Source: an uncultured Desulfovibrio sp. (lineage in GTDB: Bacteria; Desulfobacterota; Desulfovibrionia; Desulfovibrionales; Desulfovibrionaceae). From it: a DNA stretch of 64,000 nucleotides. The DNA is taken from positions 24,511-88,510 of the forward strand of contig CAJUMQ010000007.1 of assembly GCA_910587035.1 (NCBI GenBank), in the 5' to 3' direction. The notes under the pieces are model-generated. The model worked only from the letters and a program-made list of their open reading frames with translations. It searched no databases and was not told the DNA's origin. Shown here in pieces: positions 17,015 through 26,034 of this stretch; position 1 is the stretch's first letter; each line of letters begins with the position of its first letter. The translations under genes were made by a program, and so were the position numbers.

Positions 17015-18095
17015 TCATTCTTGCGGGTTTCCAGGCGCAAAGGGGCTCCTCCCCCATATAATCACCATGCATGCTGAAAGCTCTGGCGCGACAGCCGCCA
17101 CATACGCGATGAAATTCGCACACGCCACATTTGCCGGTGTATTTGCCAGGATCGCGAAGATTTTGAAAAACACGGCTTTCGCGCCATATTTGTGGGAAAG
17201 GAGTCTCACGCACATTGCCACAGTTTAATTCCAGATAGCCACAGGGTTGCACCTGGCCTGTGTGGCTGATAAAGCAAAAGCCTGTGCCCCCAAGACAGCC
17301 ACGGCTCATGGCGTCCATGCCAAAAGTGACAGGAGAAACCTCCACTTTTTCAGCATGGGCGCGCTGACGCATGATCCTGTAATAGTGGGGCGCGCAGGTT
17401 GCCTTGAGCTGCATGGTTGTTGTTTTGCGAAAGTCGTAGAACCAGTGCAAAACATCCTCATATTCCCTGGCTGTAATCACCTGATCCGCCAGGCCTGCAG
17501 CCCTGCCCATGGGCACGAGCAAAAATATGTGCCACGCGGCAGCCCCAAGCCGCTGGCAAAGCTCAAAGATATTTCTGAAGCTGTGGAGATTGTCGCGGGT
17601 TACGGTGGTGTTGATCTGAAAAGGCACACCGGCATCCCGCAGATAGCCTATACCACGCAGGCTGGCCTCGAATGCTCCCGGCACGCCCCTGAAACTGTCA
17701 TGGCTTGGCGCATCCGCACCGTCTATGGAAATGGAGCATCTGTCCACGCCGCATTCCTTGAGCTTTTGGGAATTTTGCGGGGTAAGAAGTGTGCCATTTG
17801 GCGAGAAGGCGCAAGTCAGGCCATTGCTCTTGACATGTTCAATCAGTTCGAACACGTCTGGCCTCATGAGGGGATCCCCGCCTGTCATGATGACTATGGG
17901 GCGGCCTACACTGGTAAAAGTGTCTATAAGGGCATGCGCCTCACTGTTGTCCAGCTCGCCTTCATAGGGGTGGGGATGGGCCTCGGCGCGGCAATGGCGG
18001 CAAGCCAGATTGCAGGAGCGCGTGACCTCCCAGGCGATGAGGCGGCAGTCTGGCGTGGAGGTCTGGCCATGTGTGGCATTTTGGCAGGGATCCAT
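16995..18095 (-). CDS. ahbD: AdoMet-dependent heme synthase, radical SAM (AhbD)
   Basis: A 366-residue radical SAM/SPASM enzyme. AhbD converts the two propionates of iron-coproporphyrin III to vinyl groups, the last step of the alternative heme pathway. The cluster-binding motif CNLACRHC is at about residue 29, followed by the MTGGDPL segment. The C-terminal SPASM cysteines lie in GTGFCFISHTGQVQPCGYL and CGVCEFHRVCGGCRARA, the latter typical of AhbD. The ATG at 18095 overlaps the hemB stop (TGATG), with GGAG upstream; the extra TTG at 18098 is ignored. Order hemB-ahbD-ahbA supports the assignment. Confidence 0.9.
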   Translation of the reverse strand: MDPCQNATHGQTSTPDCRLIAWEVTRSCNLACRHCRAEAHPHPYEGELDNSEAHALIDTFTSVGRPIVIMTGGDPLMRPDVFELIEHVKSNGLTCAFSPNGTLLTPQNSQKLKECGVDRCSISIDGADAPSHDSFRGVPGAFEASLRGIGYLRDAGVPFQINTTVTRDNLHSFRNIFELCQRLGAAAWHIFLLVPMGRAAGLADQVITAREYEDVLHWFYDFRKTTTMQLKATCAPHYYRIMRQRAHAEKVEVSPVTFGMDAMSRGCLGGTGFCFISHTGQVQPCGYLELNCGNVRETPFPQIWRESRVFQNLRDPGKYTGKCGVCEFHRVCGGCRARAFSMHGDYMGEEPLCAWKPARMNASHGK

Positions 18096-19078
18096 CAAAC
18101 AGCCAGCCCCTTCTCCAGAATTGTTTCCGTAAAATAGGTAATGAGCATATCCGCGCCGGCTCTTTGCAGACCCTGAAGACTTTCTACCATAACCGCCTGC
18201 TCATTTATCCAGTTGTTCAGTCCAGCAGCGCGGATAAGGGAATATTCGCCACTCACCTGGTATGCCGCCAAAGGCACGTCAAAATTTTCGCGCACCAGCC
18301 TGATGATGTCGCCATAGGGGCCGGCAGGCTTGACTATGAGCATATCGGCGCCCTCGGCTATATCTGCCCTGGCTTCGATGACAGCCTCCCTGCCATTGCC
18401 GGGGTCCATCTGGTAGGCCTTGCGATCCCCGCATGATGGGGCAGATTCGGCAGCTTCGCGAAAGGGGCCATAATAGGCGGATGCATATTTGACTGCATAG
18501 GACATTATGGGCACCTGCACCATGCCCTCGGCATCAAGGCCTGAGCGTATGGCGGCAATGCGCCCGTCCATCATGTCGGATGGAGCCACAATGTCCGCTC
18601 CGGCCCTGGCCTGGCTTACAGCAGTCTTGACGAGCAGGGGGAGTGTTGCGTCATTGTCCACCACGCCATTGGCGCGGAGAATGCCACAATGCCCATGGTC
18701 CATATATTCACAGAGACAGACATCCGTGATGACCACAAGATCGGGAAATTCTGTTTTGAGCATCCTGACCGCCTGCTGCACAATGCCATCCTCGGCCCAG
18801 GCGCCACTGGCCTGCGCATCCTTTTTGGCGGGGATGCCAAATACAAGCGTGGCGCAAAGGCCATTGCCAACAGCTTTGGCAACCTGCTCCCGCAATGCCT
18901 TGAGACCAAGCTGATACTGGCCCGGCATGGAGGCTATTTCCTTGCGAAATGCGGGGTCTTCGCTTTCCACCACAAAGTAGGGCATGATCAGGCTGTCTGC
19001 GGAAAGTGGCGGCGTCTGCCGGCAGAGGGCTCGCATTGCTGGTGTCTGGCGCATGCGCCGGCCGCGATGAAAACTCAT
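18095..19078 (-). CDS. hemB: delta-aminolevulinic acid dehydratase (porphobilinogen synthase)
   Basis: A 327-residue HemB, which condenses two aminolevulinate molecules to porphobilinogen. The zinc-binding cysteines are present in DVCLCEYMDHGHCG, marking a zinc-dependent enzyme. Active-site lysines are seen in SYAVKYASAYYGPFR and in the KPAGPYGDI segment, which in most HemB proteins reads KPALPY, a small deviation. GGGAG precedes the ATG. It lies between ahbC and ahbD, feeding early tetrapyrrole synthesis into the siroheme branch. Confidence 0.95.
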   Translation of the reverse strand: MSFHRGRRMRQTPAMRALCRQTPPLSADSLIMPYFVVESEDPAFRKEIASMPGQYQLGLKALREQVAKAVGNGLCATLVFGIPAKKDAQASGAWAEDGIVQQAVRMLKTEFPDLVVITDVCLCEYMDHGHCGILRANGVVDNDATLPLLVKTAVSQARAGADIVAPSDMMDGRIAAIRSGLDAEGMVQVPIMSYAVKYASAYYGPFREAAESAPSCGDRKAYQMDPGNGREAVIEARADIAEGADMLIVKPAGPYGDIIRLVRENFDVPLAAYQVSGEYSLIRAAGLNNWINEQAVMVESLQGLQRAGADMLITYFTETILEKGLAV

Positions 19079-19100
19079 TTTATTTATCTCCCATTATTTG

Positions 19101-20285
19101 TCAGGCAATGCCTATTTCTGCATCGGTCAGATAACATGCGGGATCCTGAGCCCAGATATCGCCATAAAAGGCCTCTGCGCGGGCGCGGAAGTTGCCTCCG
19201 CAAATGGCCAGATGGCGGCATTTTGCACAGCGGCCTCCAACATGTCTTTTTTTATCCTTCAGTTTGGCCAGAAGCTCAATGGCCGGATCATCCCAGATCT
19301 GCGAGAAAGGTCTTTCCAGCACATTGCCAAAAACATGTTCGCGCCAGAACTGGTCGGCATGAACCTTGCCATCCCATGAGATGCAGCCAATGCCACGACC
19401 GGAACTGTTGCCTTCATTATATTGCAACAGTTCAAACACATCCCTTGCCCGCTCCGGATTCTCGCGCTTCAGCCTCTGCCAGACATAAGGCCCATCAGCG
19501 TGATTATCCACTGTGAGAATTTCTCGCGGCTTGCCGGCTTCAAACATGGCACGGGTTTCATCCATTATCAGATCCAGCACTGCCCTTGTTTCGGCATGAT
19601 TGAGATCTTCGCCAATAAGCTCGCTGCCTCTGCCGGAATAGACCAGATGATAGAAACATGCGCGGGGAATTTCCAGGTCGCGCAGCAGGCGGAATATACC
19701 CGGTATTTCGCCTGCATTGCGCCTGTTTATGGTGAAGCGCAAGCCGACCTTGAGCCCCTCTGCCTGGCAGTTGGCTATGCCGGCGAGAGCTTTTTTGAAA
19801 GCTCCCGGCACTCCGCGAAAGTGATCATGAATTTCTTCCAGACCATCCAGCGAGATGCCCACATAGGACAGGCCCACGGCCTTGAGCTCGCGTGCCTTTT
19901 GCGGCGTTATGAGAGTGCCGTTGGTGGATATGACTGCTCGCATGCCTTTTTCTGTGGCATAGCTGGCCAGCTCCACCAGATCCTGGCGCACCAGCGGCTC
20001 CCCGCCCGAAAAAAGCATCACCGGCGCGCCATAGGCGGCAAGATCCGCAATCATGGCTTTGGCCTTGCTGGTGCTGATGGCATCGCTGCCATCTTCTCCG
20101 GTTGCCTGGGCATAACAATGAACGCATTTGAGATTGCAGCGTTTTGTCATATTCCAGACAATAACCGGCTTTTTGTCTCTGGAGAATTGCAGGAGATGGG
20201 ATGGCAGCCTGCCGGAGTCCCGCCCATAGCGCAGAGCGTCCGATGGCTCCACCTGTCCGCAATACAATTTTGAGATTCCTATCAT
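19101..20285 (-). CDS. ahbC: 12,18-didecarboxysiroheme deacetylase, radical SAM (AhbC)
   Basis: A 394-residue radical SAM/SPASM protein. AhbC removes the acetate side chains of didecarboxysiroheme to yield iron-coproporphyrin III. The start MIGISKLYCGQVEPSDALRY, the cluster motif CNLKCVHCYAQA and the C-terminal CAKCRHLAICGGNFRARAEA region with a final DPACYL are characteristic of AhbC. It is 22 bases upstream of hemB on the same strand, probably the first gene of the ahbC-hemB-ahbD-ahbA operon. The Shine-Dalgarno is weak. Confidence 0.9.
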   Translation of the reverse strand: MIGISKLYCGQVEPSDALRYGRDSGRLPSHLLQFSRDKKPVIVWNMTKRCNLKCVHCYAQATGEDGSDAISTSKAKAMIADLAAYGAPVMLFSGGEPLVRQDLVELASYATEKGMRAVISTNGTLITPQKARELKAVGLSYVGISLDGLEEIHDHFRGVPGAFKKALAGIANCQAEGLKVGLRFTINRRNAGEIPGIFRLLRDLEIPRACFYHLVYSGRGSELIGEDLNHAETRAVLDLIMDETRAMFEAGKPREILTVDNHADGPYVWQRLKRENPERARDVFELLQYNEGNSSGRGIGCISWDGKVHADQFWREHVFGNVLERPFSQIWDDPAIELLAKLKDKKRHVGGRCAKCRHLAICGGNFRARAEAFYGDIWAQDPACYLTDAEIGIA

Positions 20286-20306
20286 TTCCGGGTGTACCCA
20301 ATGGCG

Positions 20307-22979
20307 TCAGGCGCCAAGGGATTTTTTTAATATATTGGTTGCCCTGGCCATACCCTGCGGATTTGTGCCGCCAGCCTGGGCAAGATCGGGCCTGCCGCCT
20401 CCGGAACCGCCGCATGCGGCAGCCACCTCGGCTATCAGTGCCGGAGCGGTGAATCTGTCATGCAGATCCTTGGAGACATACAGAATAATGCCGACTTTGC
20501 CTCCATCCAGACCGCCGAGACAAATTACCGATTTGTCCGGGTATTTGCCCCGCAAATCGTCCATGGCCTGTCTGAGCGCCTTGATGGGGGCATTATCAAG
20601 AGTGCGCACAAGCAGATTTACGCCATTTATATTCTCAGGCTTCTGATCAAGGCTATCCGCGGCAATCCCGCCAGACTTCCTTTCCGCATCCTTGCGCAGT
20701 TTTTTCAGTTCATCCGCCATGGCATGAGCGCGCTCAATGAGCTGATCGGGCCTGGTCTTGAGTGCCTGGGCCGCATTTCGCACAGTTGACCTCTGGGCAA
20801 TGGCGTAGCTGTATGCATTCCAGCCGGTGACAGCCTCAATGCGGCGCACTCCGGCAGCGACGGCGCTTTCTGCTGTGATCAGGAAAGATCCGGCCTGACC
20901 CGTGCGCATCAGGTGCGTGCCGCCGCATAGTTCCATGGACTCCGGCTCGCTGGCATCGCCAATTGTCAAAACCCGCACCCGCTCGCCATATTTTTCGCTA
21001 AACAGCGCCATGGCGCCTTTGGCCATGGCTTCGTCCAGGGGCATTTCACAGGACCTGACTTCAAAATCGGCCATTATGGCCCTGTTGACCTCCCGTTCCA
21101 CTGCCGCCAGCTCCTCTGTGGTCAGGGCCGCAAGATGGGTAAAGTCAAACCTGAGCCTTTGGGCATCGACCATGGATCCTGCCTGTTTGACATGATTGCC
21201 AAGGATGCGCCGCAGGGCGGCATGCAGCAGATGTGTGCAGGTATGGTTGCGCGCCGTGGACTGGCGTGTTGTTTCATCAACGATCAATGCCGCATCCTGG
21301 CCTTCCACAAGCTCGCCGGCAGTGACTTCCACTTCCATGAGGATCAGGCCGGATGCCCTTATGGCCCCGGCAACAGCTGCTTTGCCAGTATCCGTGTCCA
21401 GGAGGCCGCGATCGGCGGCCTGACCGCCGGATTCGCCATAAAATGGAGTTTTTTCGGTCAGCGCATATCCTCTTGCGCCTTCACCCAGCTCATGCACGGG
21501 AGTGCCGGCAATATCCAGGAGGATTTGCAGTGGAGCGCGTTGGGCAAGCGTTTCGTAGCCTGTAAATGTCGTCTTTAATCCTTTTTGCGCCAGCTCCCTG
21601 CAGACGGCGACCAGTTCCCGGGAATCTCCATGCCCCAGCAATCCTGCTTTTTTCTGGTTTTCCCTGGCTCTTTGCCTTTGTTGGGACATCAGCTTTTCAA
21701 AGCCGGCCTGATCGATCGCAAAACCTTTTTTCTCCGCAACATCCGCCACGATGTCCAGTGGAAAGCCATAGGTGTCATAAAGGCGGAAGCAGAAATCGCC
21801 AGGTATTGTTTTGGAGGCCCCGCGCTCCAGCCGCATCAGCTCCTCATCCAGAAGCTGTAGCCCCTTTTCCAGGGTCTGGGCAAAACGCTTCTCTTCTTCA
21901 TAAACGGCTTTTTCAATGAATGCCGCATGTTCCTTTAGTTCTGGATATGCATCGCCCATGATCTCCGCCACCCTGGCGGCAACCTTGTGCATGAAAGGCT
22001 CATGCACGCCCATGAGTGTGGCAAAGCGCAGGGCGCGTCTGATGAGCCTCCGCAGGACATAACCGCGATTTTCATTGGAGGGGAGCACACCCTCGGCAAT
22101 AAGAAAGGCGGCTGCCCGGCTGTGGTCGGCAATGACGCGCAGAGCAGTGTCGATGTCATTGGTATCTGGAGCGCTTGCGCTGTATTCAACGCCTGCCAGG
22201 CCGGCGGCATAGCTGATTATGCTCTGGAAGAGGTCGCAATCAAAATTTGAACGTTTACCCTGGCAGACGGCGGCTATGCGCTCCAGCCCCATGCCCGTGT
22301 CTATATTGGGGGCAGCCAGCAGGGTTCGGCTGCCATCGGCCGCCTGGTCGAACTGCGTGAAAACGAGATTCCAGATTTCGAGAAAGCGGTCGCAGTCGCA
22401 CCTGCCTATGCCGCAGTCCGGCCCGCAGGCCATGTCCTCGCCCTGGTCAATGTATATCTCGGAACAGGGGCCGCAGGGGCCAGTGTCGCCCATTGTCCAG
22501 AAATTGTCCTTTTCACCCATGCGCACAATGCGGGATTCGGGCAGCCCGGCCACCTCCTGCCAGATGGCGGCTGCCTCGTCATCATCCCTGAAGATTGTGA
22601 CCCATAACCGATCCCTGGGCAGGCCAAGCTCCTGGGTGACAAATTCCCAGGCCCAGGTGATGGCCTCCTTTTTGAAATAGTCGCCAAAGGAAAAATTGCC
22701 CAGCATTTCAAAAAAGGTATGGTGCCTTGCGGTGCGGCCAACATTCTCCAGGTCATTGTGCTTGCCGGAGACCCGGAGACACTTCTGGCATGTGGTGGCC
22801 CGGGTATAGGCGCGCTTTTCCTCGCCAAGAAAAAGCTGCTTGAACTGAACCATGCCGGCATTGGTAAAGAGCAGGCTGGGATCCTCCGGCGGAATCAGGG
22901 GGCCGGAGGTCACAATCTGGTGCTGGTGGCGTCTGAAAAAATCAAGATAGCGTGCGCGTATTTCCTGGGCTGTCAGCAT
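20307..22979 (-). CDS. alaS: alanyl-tRNA synthetase
   Basis: An 890-residue AlaRS that charges tRNA-Ala. It has the class II catalytic core (FTNAGMVQFK, RHHTFFEMLGNFSFGDYF), the editing domain with its zinc motif (NHTCTHLLHAALR and CGGTHLMRTGQ) and a glycine-rich C-Ala tail (GGSGGGRPDLAQAGG). The ATG at 22979 (MLTAQEIR) matches the usual family start. A TTG at 22985 is closer to the GGAGG that lies within the recA end, so the true start could be either. It follows recA with almost no gap. Confidence 0.96.
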   Translation of the reverse strand: MLTAQEIRARYLDFFRRHQHQIVTSGPLIPPEDPSLLFTNAGMVQFKQLFLGEEKRAYTRATTCQKCLRVSGKHNDLENVGRTARHHTFFEMLGNFSFGDYFKKEAITWAWEFVTQELGLPRDRLWVTIFRDDDEAAAIWQEVAGLPESRIVRMGEKDNFWTMGDTGPCGPCSEIYIDQGEDMACGPDCGIGRCDCDRFLEIWNLVFTQFDQAADGSRTLLAAPNIDTGMGLERIAAVCQGKRSNFDCDLFQSIISYAAGLAGVEYSASAPDTNDIDTALRVIADHSRAAAFLIAEGVLPSNENRGYVLRRLIRRALRFATLMGVHEPFMHKVAARVAEIMGDAYPELKEHAAFIEKAVYEEEKRFAQTLEKGLQLLDEELMRLERGASKTIPGDFCFRLYDTYGFPLDIVADVAEKKGFAIDQAGFEKLMSQQRQRARENQKKAGLLGHGDSRELVAVCRELAQKGLKTTFTGYETLAQRAPLQILLDIAGTPVHELGEGARGYALTEKTPFYGESGGQAADRGLLDTDTGKAAVAGAIRASGLILMEVEVTAGELVEGQDAALIVDETTRQSTARNHTCTHLLHAALRRILGNHVKQAGSMVDAQRLRFDFTHLAALTTEELAAVEREVNRAIMADFEVRSCEMPLDEAMAKGAMALFSEKYGERVRVLTIGDASEPESMELCGGTHLMRTGQAGSFLITAESAVAAGVRRIEAVTGWNAYSYAIAQRSTVRNAAQALKTRPDQLIERAHAMADELKKLRKDAERKSGGIAADSLDQKPENINGVNLLVRTLDNAPIKALRQAMDDLRGKYPDKSVICLGGLDGGKVGIILYVSKDLHDRFTAPALIAEVAAACGGSGGGRPDLAQAGGTNPQGMARATNILKKSLGA

Positions 22980-22985
22980 GGCCAA

Positions 22986-24068
22986 TCAATCCTCCAGTTC
23001 AGGCTCTACGCCTTCGTCCATTTCTTCCGCTGTGGGTGTGAATTCTCGCGGGTGCATTCCAAGATATTCCTTGATCTTTTCCTCTACGGCATTGCGCAGT
23101 TCCAGATTCTCATCCAGCAGGGCGCGGACTTTTTCCCTCCCCTGGCCAAGTTTTTCGTCGCCAAAGGCGAACCAGGAGCCGCTTTGCTCAATTATGCCGG
23201 CCTCAATGCCTATATCCAGCAGCTCGCCGGCGCGAGAGATGCCCTGGCCAAAAATAATGTCGAACAGGGCTACGCGGAATGGCGGCGCGACCTTGTTCTT
23301 GACAACCTTGGCCTTGGTGCGGGAGCCAAAGGATTCCTCCTTGTCCTTGAGGGTAAGGATGCGGCGGATGTCGATGCGGATTGAGGAATAGAATTTGAGC
23401 GCATTGCCGCCAGTGGTGGTCTCCGGATTGCCATAGCCACCGGATGTGCCTATCTTCATGCGGATCTGGTTGATGAAAATGACGGATGTGCGCGATTTGT
23501 GGATTGTGCCGGTGAGGCGGCGCATGGCATGGGACATGAGGCGGGCATGGCCGCCCACCTGCGTTTCGCCCATATTGCCCTCCAGCTCCGCCTGGGGGAT
23601 GAGGGCGGCCACGGAATCTATGACCACAAGGTCAACCGCGGCGGAGCGGACAAGCATGTCCGCTATGTCCAGGGCCTGCTCGCCATAATCCGGCTGCGAT
23701 ATGAGCAGTTCATCCGTGTTTACCCCAAGCCGTCTGGCATAAGCCACATCCAGGGCATGTTCGGCATCAATGAAGGCGCAGGTGCCACCCAGTTTCTGGC
23801 ATTCGGCTATGATATGCAGTGTGAGGGTGGTTTTGCCCGATGCCTCGGGCCCGAAAATTTCGCAAACCCGGCCACGGGGGATGCCGCCCACCCCAAGGGC
23901 CAGATCAAGACCAATGGAACCTGTGGGAATGACAGGGACATCCATCTTCACATCATCGGACAATTTCATTATGGCGCCCTTGCCATATTTGCGCTCTATG
24001 GTGCCAAGGGCAGTGCTCAGTGCCTCGGCGCGCGCGGCAACTGGATCTAAAGGCGGTTTTTTTGCCAT
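22986..24068 (-). CDS. recA: recombinase RecA
   Basis: A 360-residue RecA, the DNA strand-exchange ATPase of homologous recombination and SOS induction. Walker A GPEASGKTT, VIDSVAALIP and loop L2 (GYGNPETTTGGNALKFY) are all present, with the usual acidic C terminus. The start MAKKPPLD at 24068 has GGAG upstream; the longer frame from 24110 is not conserved. Upstream, TGGCGCCA occurs twice, 5 bases apart (24102-24122), a possible operator. I could not identify a known LexA box with confidence. Confidence 0.97.
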   Translation of the reverse strand: MAKKPPLDPVAARAEALSTALGTIERKYGKGAIMKLSDDVKMDVPVIPTGSIGLDLALGVGGIPRGRVCEIFGPEASGKTTLTLHIIAECQKLGGTCAFIDAEHALDVAYARRLGVNTDELLISQPDYGEQALDIADMLVRSAAVDLVVIDSVAALIPQAELEGNMGETQVGGHARLMSHAMRRLTGTIHKSRTSVIFINQIRMKIGTSGGYGNPETTTGGNALKFYSSIRIDIRRILTLKDKEESFGSRTKAKVVKNKVAPPFRVALFDIIFGQGISRAGELLDIGIEAGIIEQSGSWFAFGDEKLGQGREKVRALLDENLELRNAVEEKIKEYLGMHPREFTPTAEEMDEGVEPELED

Positions 24069-24276
24069 GTCATTCGCTCCACAAGTGCCAGGCATATATC
24101 TTGGCGCCATTGCCTGGCGCCACCTGCACAGGATTCAAAATACGGTTATCGGTAAATGAAAAGGTTCATGCGGCCCCAGGGCGCATTTTGAAGATAAGTT
24201 CAAAGATTGCCCCGTCAATGGCGGGGAATGTTTATGGGGGGATATGGGGCAATCCTCTTGCAGAATCTATATCGCC

Positions 24277-24801
24277 TTAAAATGGCACTTCATCCAGGTT
24301 CGGTCCATTGTTTCCGGAATTCATGCCGGCTTCGGATGGGAATGCCGGGCCCAGGTCGTCATCGTCACGTTGATCGAAGCCCTGTCTGCGGCCATGGGCG
24401 GGCTGTTTTGCCCCCTGGGACTGGCCGCGTGGCGCGGAGTTCCAGTCCCCTTCCTGTCCGGCTGGCCTGCCTTCGCCCTTGCGATCCAGGAACTGTACGC
24501 GCTGTGCCCTGATTTCAGTGGTGTAGCGATCCTGCCCCTGCTGATCCTGCCACTTGCGGGTTTGCAGACTCCCCTCCACATATACCAGGCTGCCCTTGTG
24601 GAGATAGTTGGAGCAGTTTTCGGCCTGGCGCTGAAAAACCACCACCCTGTGCCATTCTGTTCTTTCCTGGCGGGTGCCATCCTTGCCAGTATAGGATTCG
24701 TCTGTGGCCACATTAAGAGTGGTCATGGGCATTCCGTTCTGGGAATAGCGCAATTCCGGATCCGCTCCAAGGCGGCCAATGATCATAACCTTATTAAGCA
24801 T
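24277..24801 (-). CDS. ssb: single-stranded DNA-binding protein
   Basis: A 174-residue SSB with an N-terminal OB fold (MIIGRLGADPELRY, TEWHRVVVFQRQAE, GSLVYVEGSLQTRKW), a Gln/Gly-rich flexible linker and the acidic tip ending LDEVPF, which recruits repair and replication partners (usual form DDIPF). It protects ssDNA during replication and repair. It lies just upstream of recA and downstream of a 112-residue gene of unknown role on the same strand. Confidence 0.95.
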   Translation of the reverse strand: MLNKVMIIGRLGADPELRYSQNGMPMTTLNVATDESYTGKDGTRQERTEWHRVVVFQRQAENCSNYLHKGSLVYVEGSLQTRKWQDQQGQDRYTTEIRAQRVQFLDRKGEGRPAGQEGDWNSAPRGQSQGAKQPAHGRRQGFDQRDDDDLGPAFPSEAGMNSGNNGPNLDEVPF

Positions 24802-24827
24802 TGCCTTTACCTGCCTTTATAAAGCGG

Positions 24828-25166
24828 TTACTGTACAAAAGCTCCCTCAAGGTCGTCCAATGTGTCCTCCAGCTTGTTGCTGAGCTCATTGGCGCGGGCC
24901 GGCTGCCAGTCCGCAAGGGCCTTTTCAATTTCATCGCGTATTTTCGCAGCCTCGCGAATGCCAGGACCCATGGCCTGCTTGCGGGCATCGGACCACTTCA
25001 TAAACTGCAAGCCTTCCGAAAGAGCCCGAACCATTTCCAGAAGACCGCGGTTTTCAAATTTTATAGGCACGCTGAAAGCCAGATTTGTCAGCTGTGGCCA
25101 ATAGTCTTCCAGCAGATCATCATTCCATGTCACGGCCACTACCCTTATTTGCAAAACCTTGCCCAT
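24828..25166 (-). CDS. conserved-looking hypothetical protein upstream of ssb
   Basis: A 112-residue cytoplasmic protein with no membrane segment. The N-terminal half is mixed (VVAVTWNDDLLEDYWPQL) and the C-terminal half strongly helical and charged. I do not recognise the family. GGGGAG lies about 7 bases before the ATG, and ssb starts 26 bases after its stop, so the two are probably co-transcribed. The start codon is only about 26 bases from the edge of repeat element A copy 5, so the leader of this gene is largely that repeat. Confidence 0.7.
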   Translation of the reverse strand: MGKVLQIRVVAVTWNDDLLEDYWPQLTNLAFSVPIKFENRGLLEMVRALSEGLQFMKWSDARKQAMGPGIREAAKIRDEIEKALADWQPARANELSNKLEDTLDDLEGAFVQ

Positions 25167-25191
25167 GCCTGCTCCCCTTTATTTATTTAGA

Positions 25192-25330
25192 GCATTCATC
25201 AGGTGAAACTCTCAACGCATTTCAACCATACGCGCTGGCGTTTCGCGAAAAAATTGAATTTTCCGCTCATTTTTACGCTGGCGCTTCAGAAGAAGCGCCT
25301 CGCATTTGCCCATTCTGAATCGGCAAATGC
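25192..25330 (-). repeat. dispersed composite repeat A, copy 5
   Basis: On the minus strand it has a 9-bp hairpin GCATTTGCC/GGCAAATGC with an 11-base loop (25302-25330), a GGCGCTTC/GAAGCGCC hairpin (25280-25299), then the core ACGCCAGCGCGTATGGTTGAAAT and a final hairpin before CACCTGATGAATGC. It points toward the 112-residue gene upstream of ssb. Confidence 0.65.
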
Positions 25331-25371
25331 TCCAGGATGTCCACTTTGAAGTTATTCCTGCTGCGTGCCTG

Positions 25372-26031
25372 TCATTTTTCAGTCCATTCCGTCTGCACAC
25401 GCATGATCACATCCTGAATGGCAGCAAGCTGATCCGGAGGACATACGCCAATGAGCGGCGCGCCTGCGTCCATATTTTCGTTGTAGGTGAAATAGATGGC
25501 ATAAATGACGCCATCCGGGCCATTATAGCTCAGTGGGGATTCCCTTTTCATGCGCGACATGATTAAAATCTCCATCCCCTTGCGCACCGCCACGGAGTGG
25601 GCATCAGACGCCCTGATTTTCTTGTCCACCTCAGGCGTGAAATAGTATTTGGCCCGCTCCGGAGCGCGGAAAAGAAAAAGGGTCTTTTTTAGAATGATCC
25701 TCTCCACCTCCGCCCTGGTCAGCATGTGTCGCAAAACAGCCAGCTCTGTGCCGGCCTCCACAAAAGTTCCCTCCAGCTCCGTGTTGATGCTGCCAAGCTC
25801 GCCCTTTTCAGGGGCATGGATGGGTTTGGGGTTGCGCTCCCTCTCCAGTGTGGCAATCAGGGCCCCTGGCTTCTCCTTCCATTGCCCGGTGGGGCCGTCG
25901 ATCCTGTCGCCGGGTTTGAGGCCTGCGAATGTCACCACGCCGCTATGGGGCGCAAGAATGGCTATCTCCCGGTACGGAGCCGCCTTTATCTCGTCAAGAA
26001 GTGCTGAAATATCAATCATGTTGCCTGTCAT
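25372..26031 (-). CDS. lipoyl/biotinyl-carrier-like protein of the acetyl-CoA carboxylase operon
   Basis: A 219-residue protein whose first ~110 residues look like a biotinyl/lipoyl carrier or HlyD-type fold (ILAPHSGVVTFAGLKPGDRI, PIHAPEKGELGS, GTFVEAGTELAVL). It starts 3 bases after the accA-accD fusion stop, so it belongs to that operon and probably serves the carboxylase. The usual biotin attachment motif (A/E-M-K-M) is not visible, so it may be a structural carrier homologue with the true BCCP elsewhere. The C-terminal half is unique and basic. The start could also be the ATG at 26019. Confidence 0.7.
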   Translation of the reverse strand: MTGNMIDISALLDEIKAAPYREIAILAPHSGVVTFAGLKPGDRIDGPTGQWKEKPGALIATLERERNPKPIHAPEKGELGSINTELEGTFVEAGTELAVLRHMLTRAEVERIILKKTLFLFRAPERAKYYFTPEVDKKIRASDAHSVAVRKGMEILIMSRMKRESPLSYNGPDGVIYAIYFTYNENMDAGAPLIGVCPPDQLAAIQDVIMRVQTEWTEK

Positions 26032-26034
26032 GTT

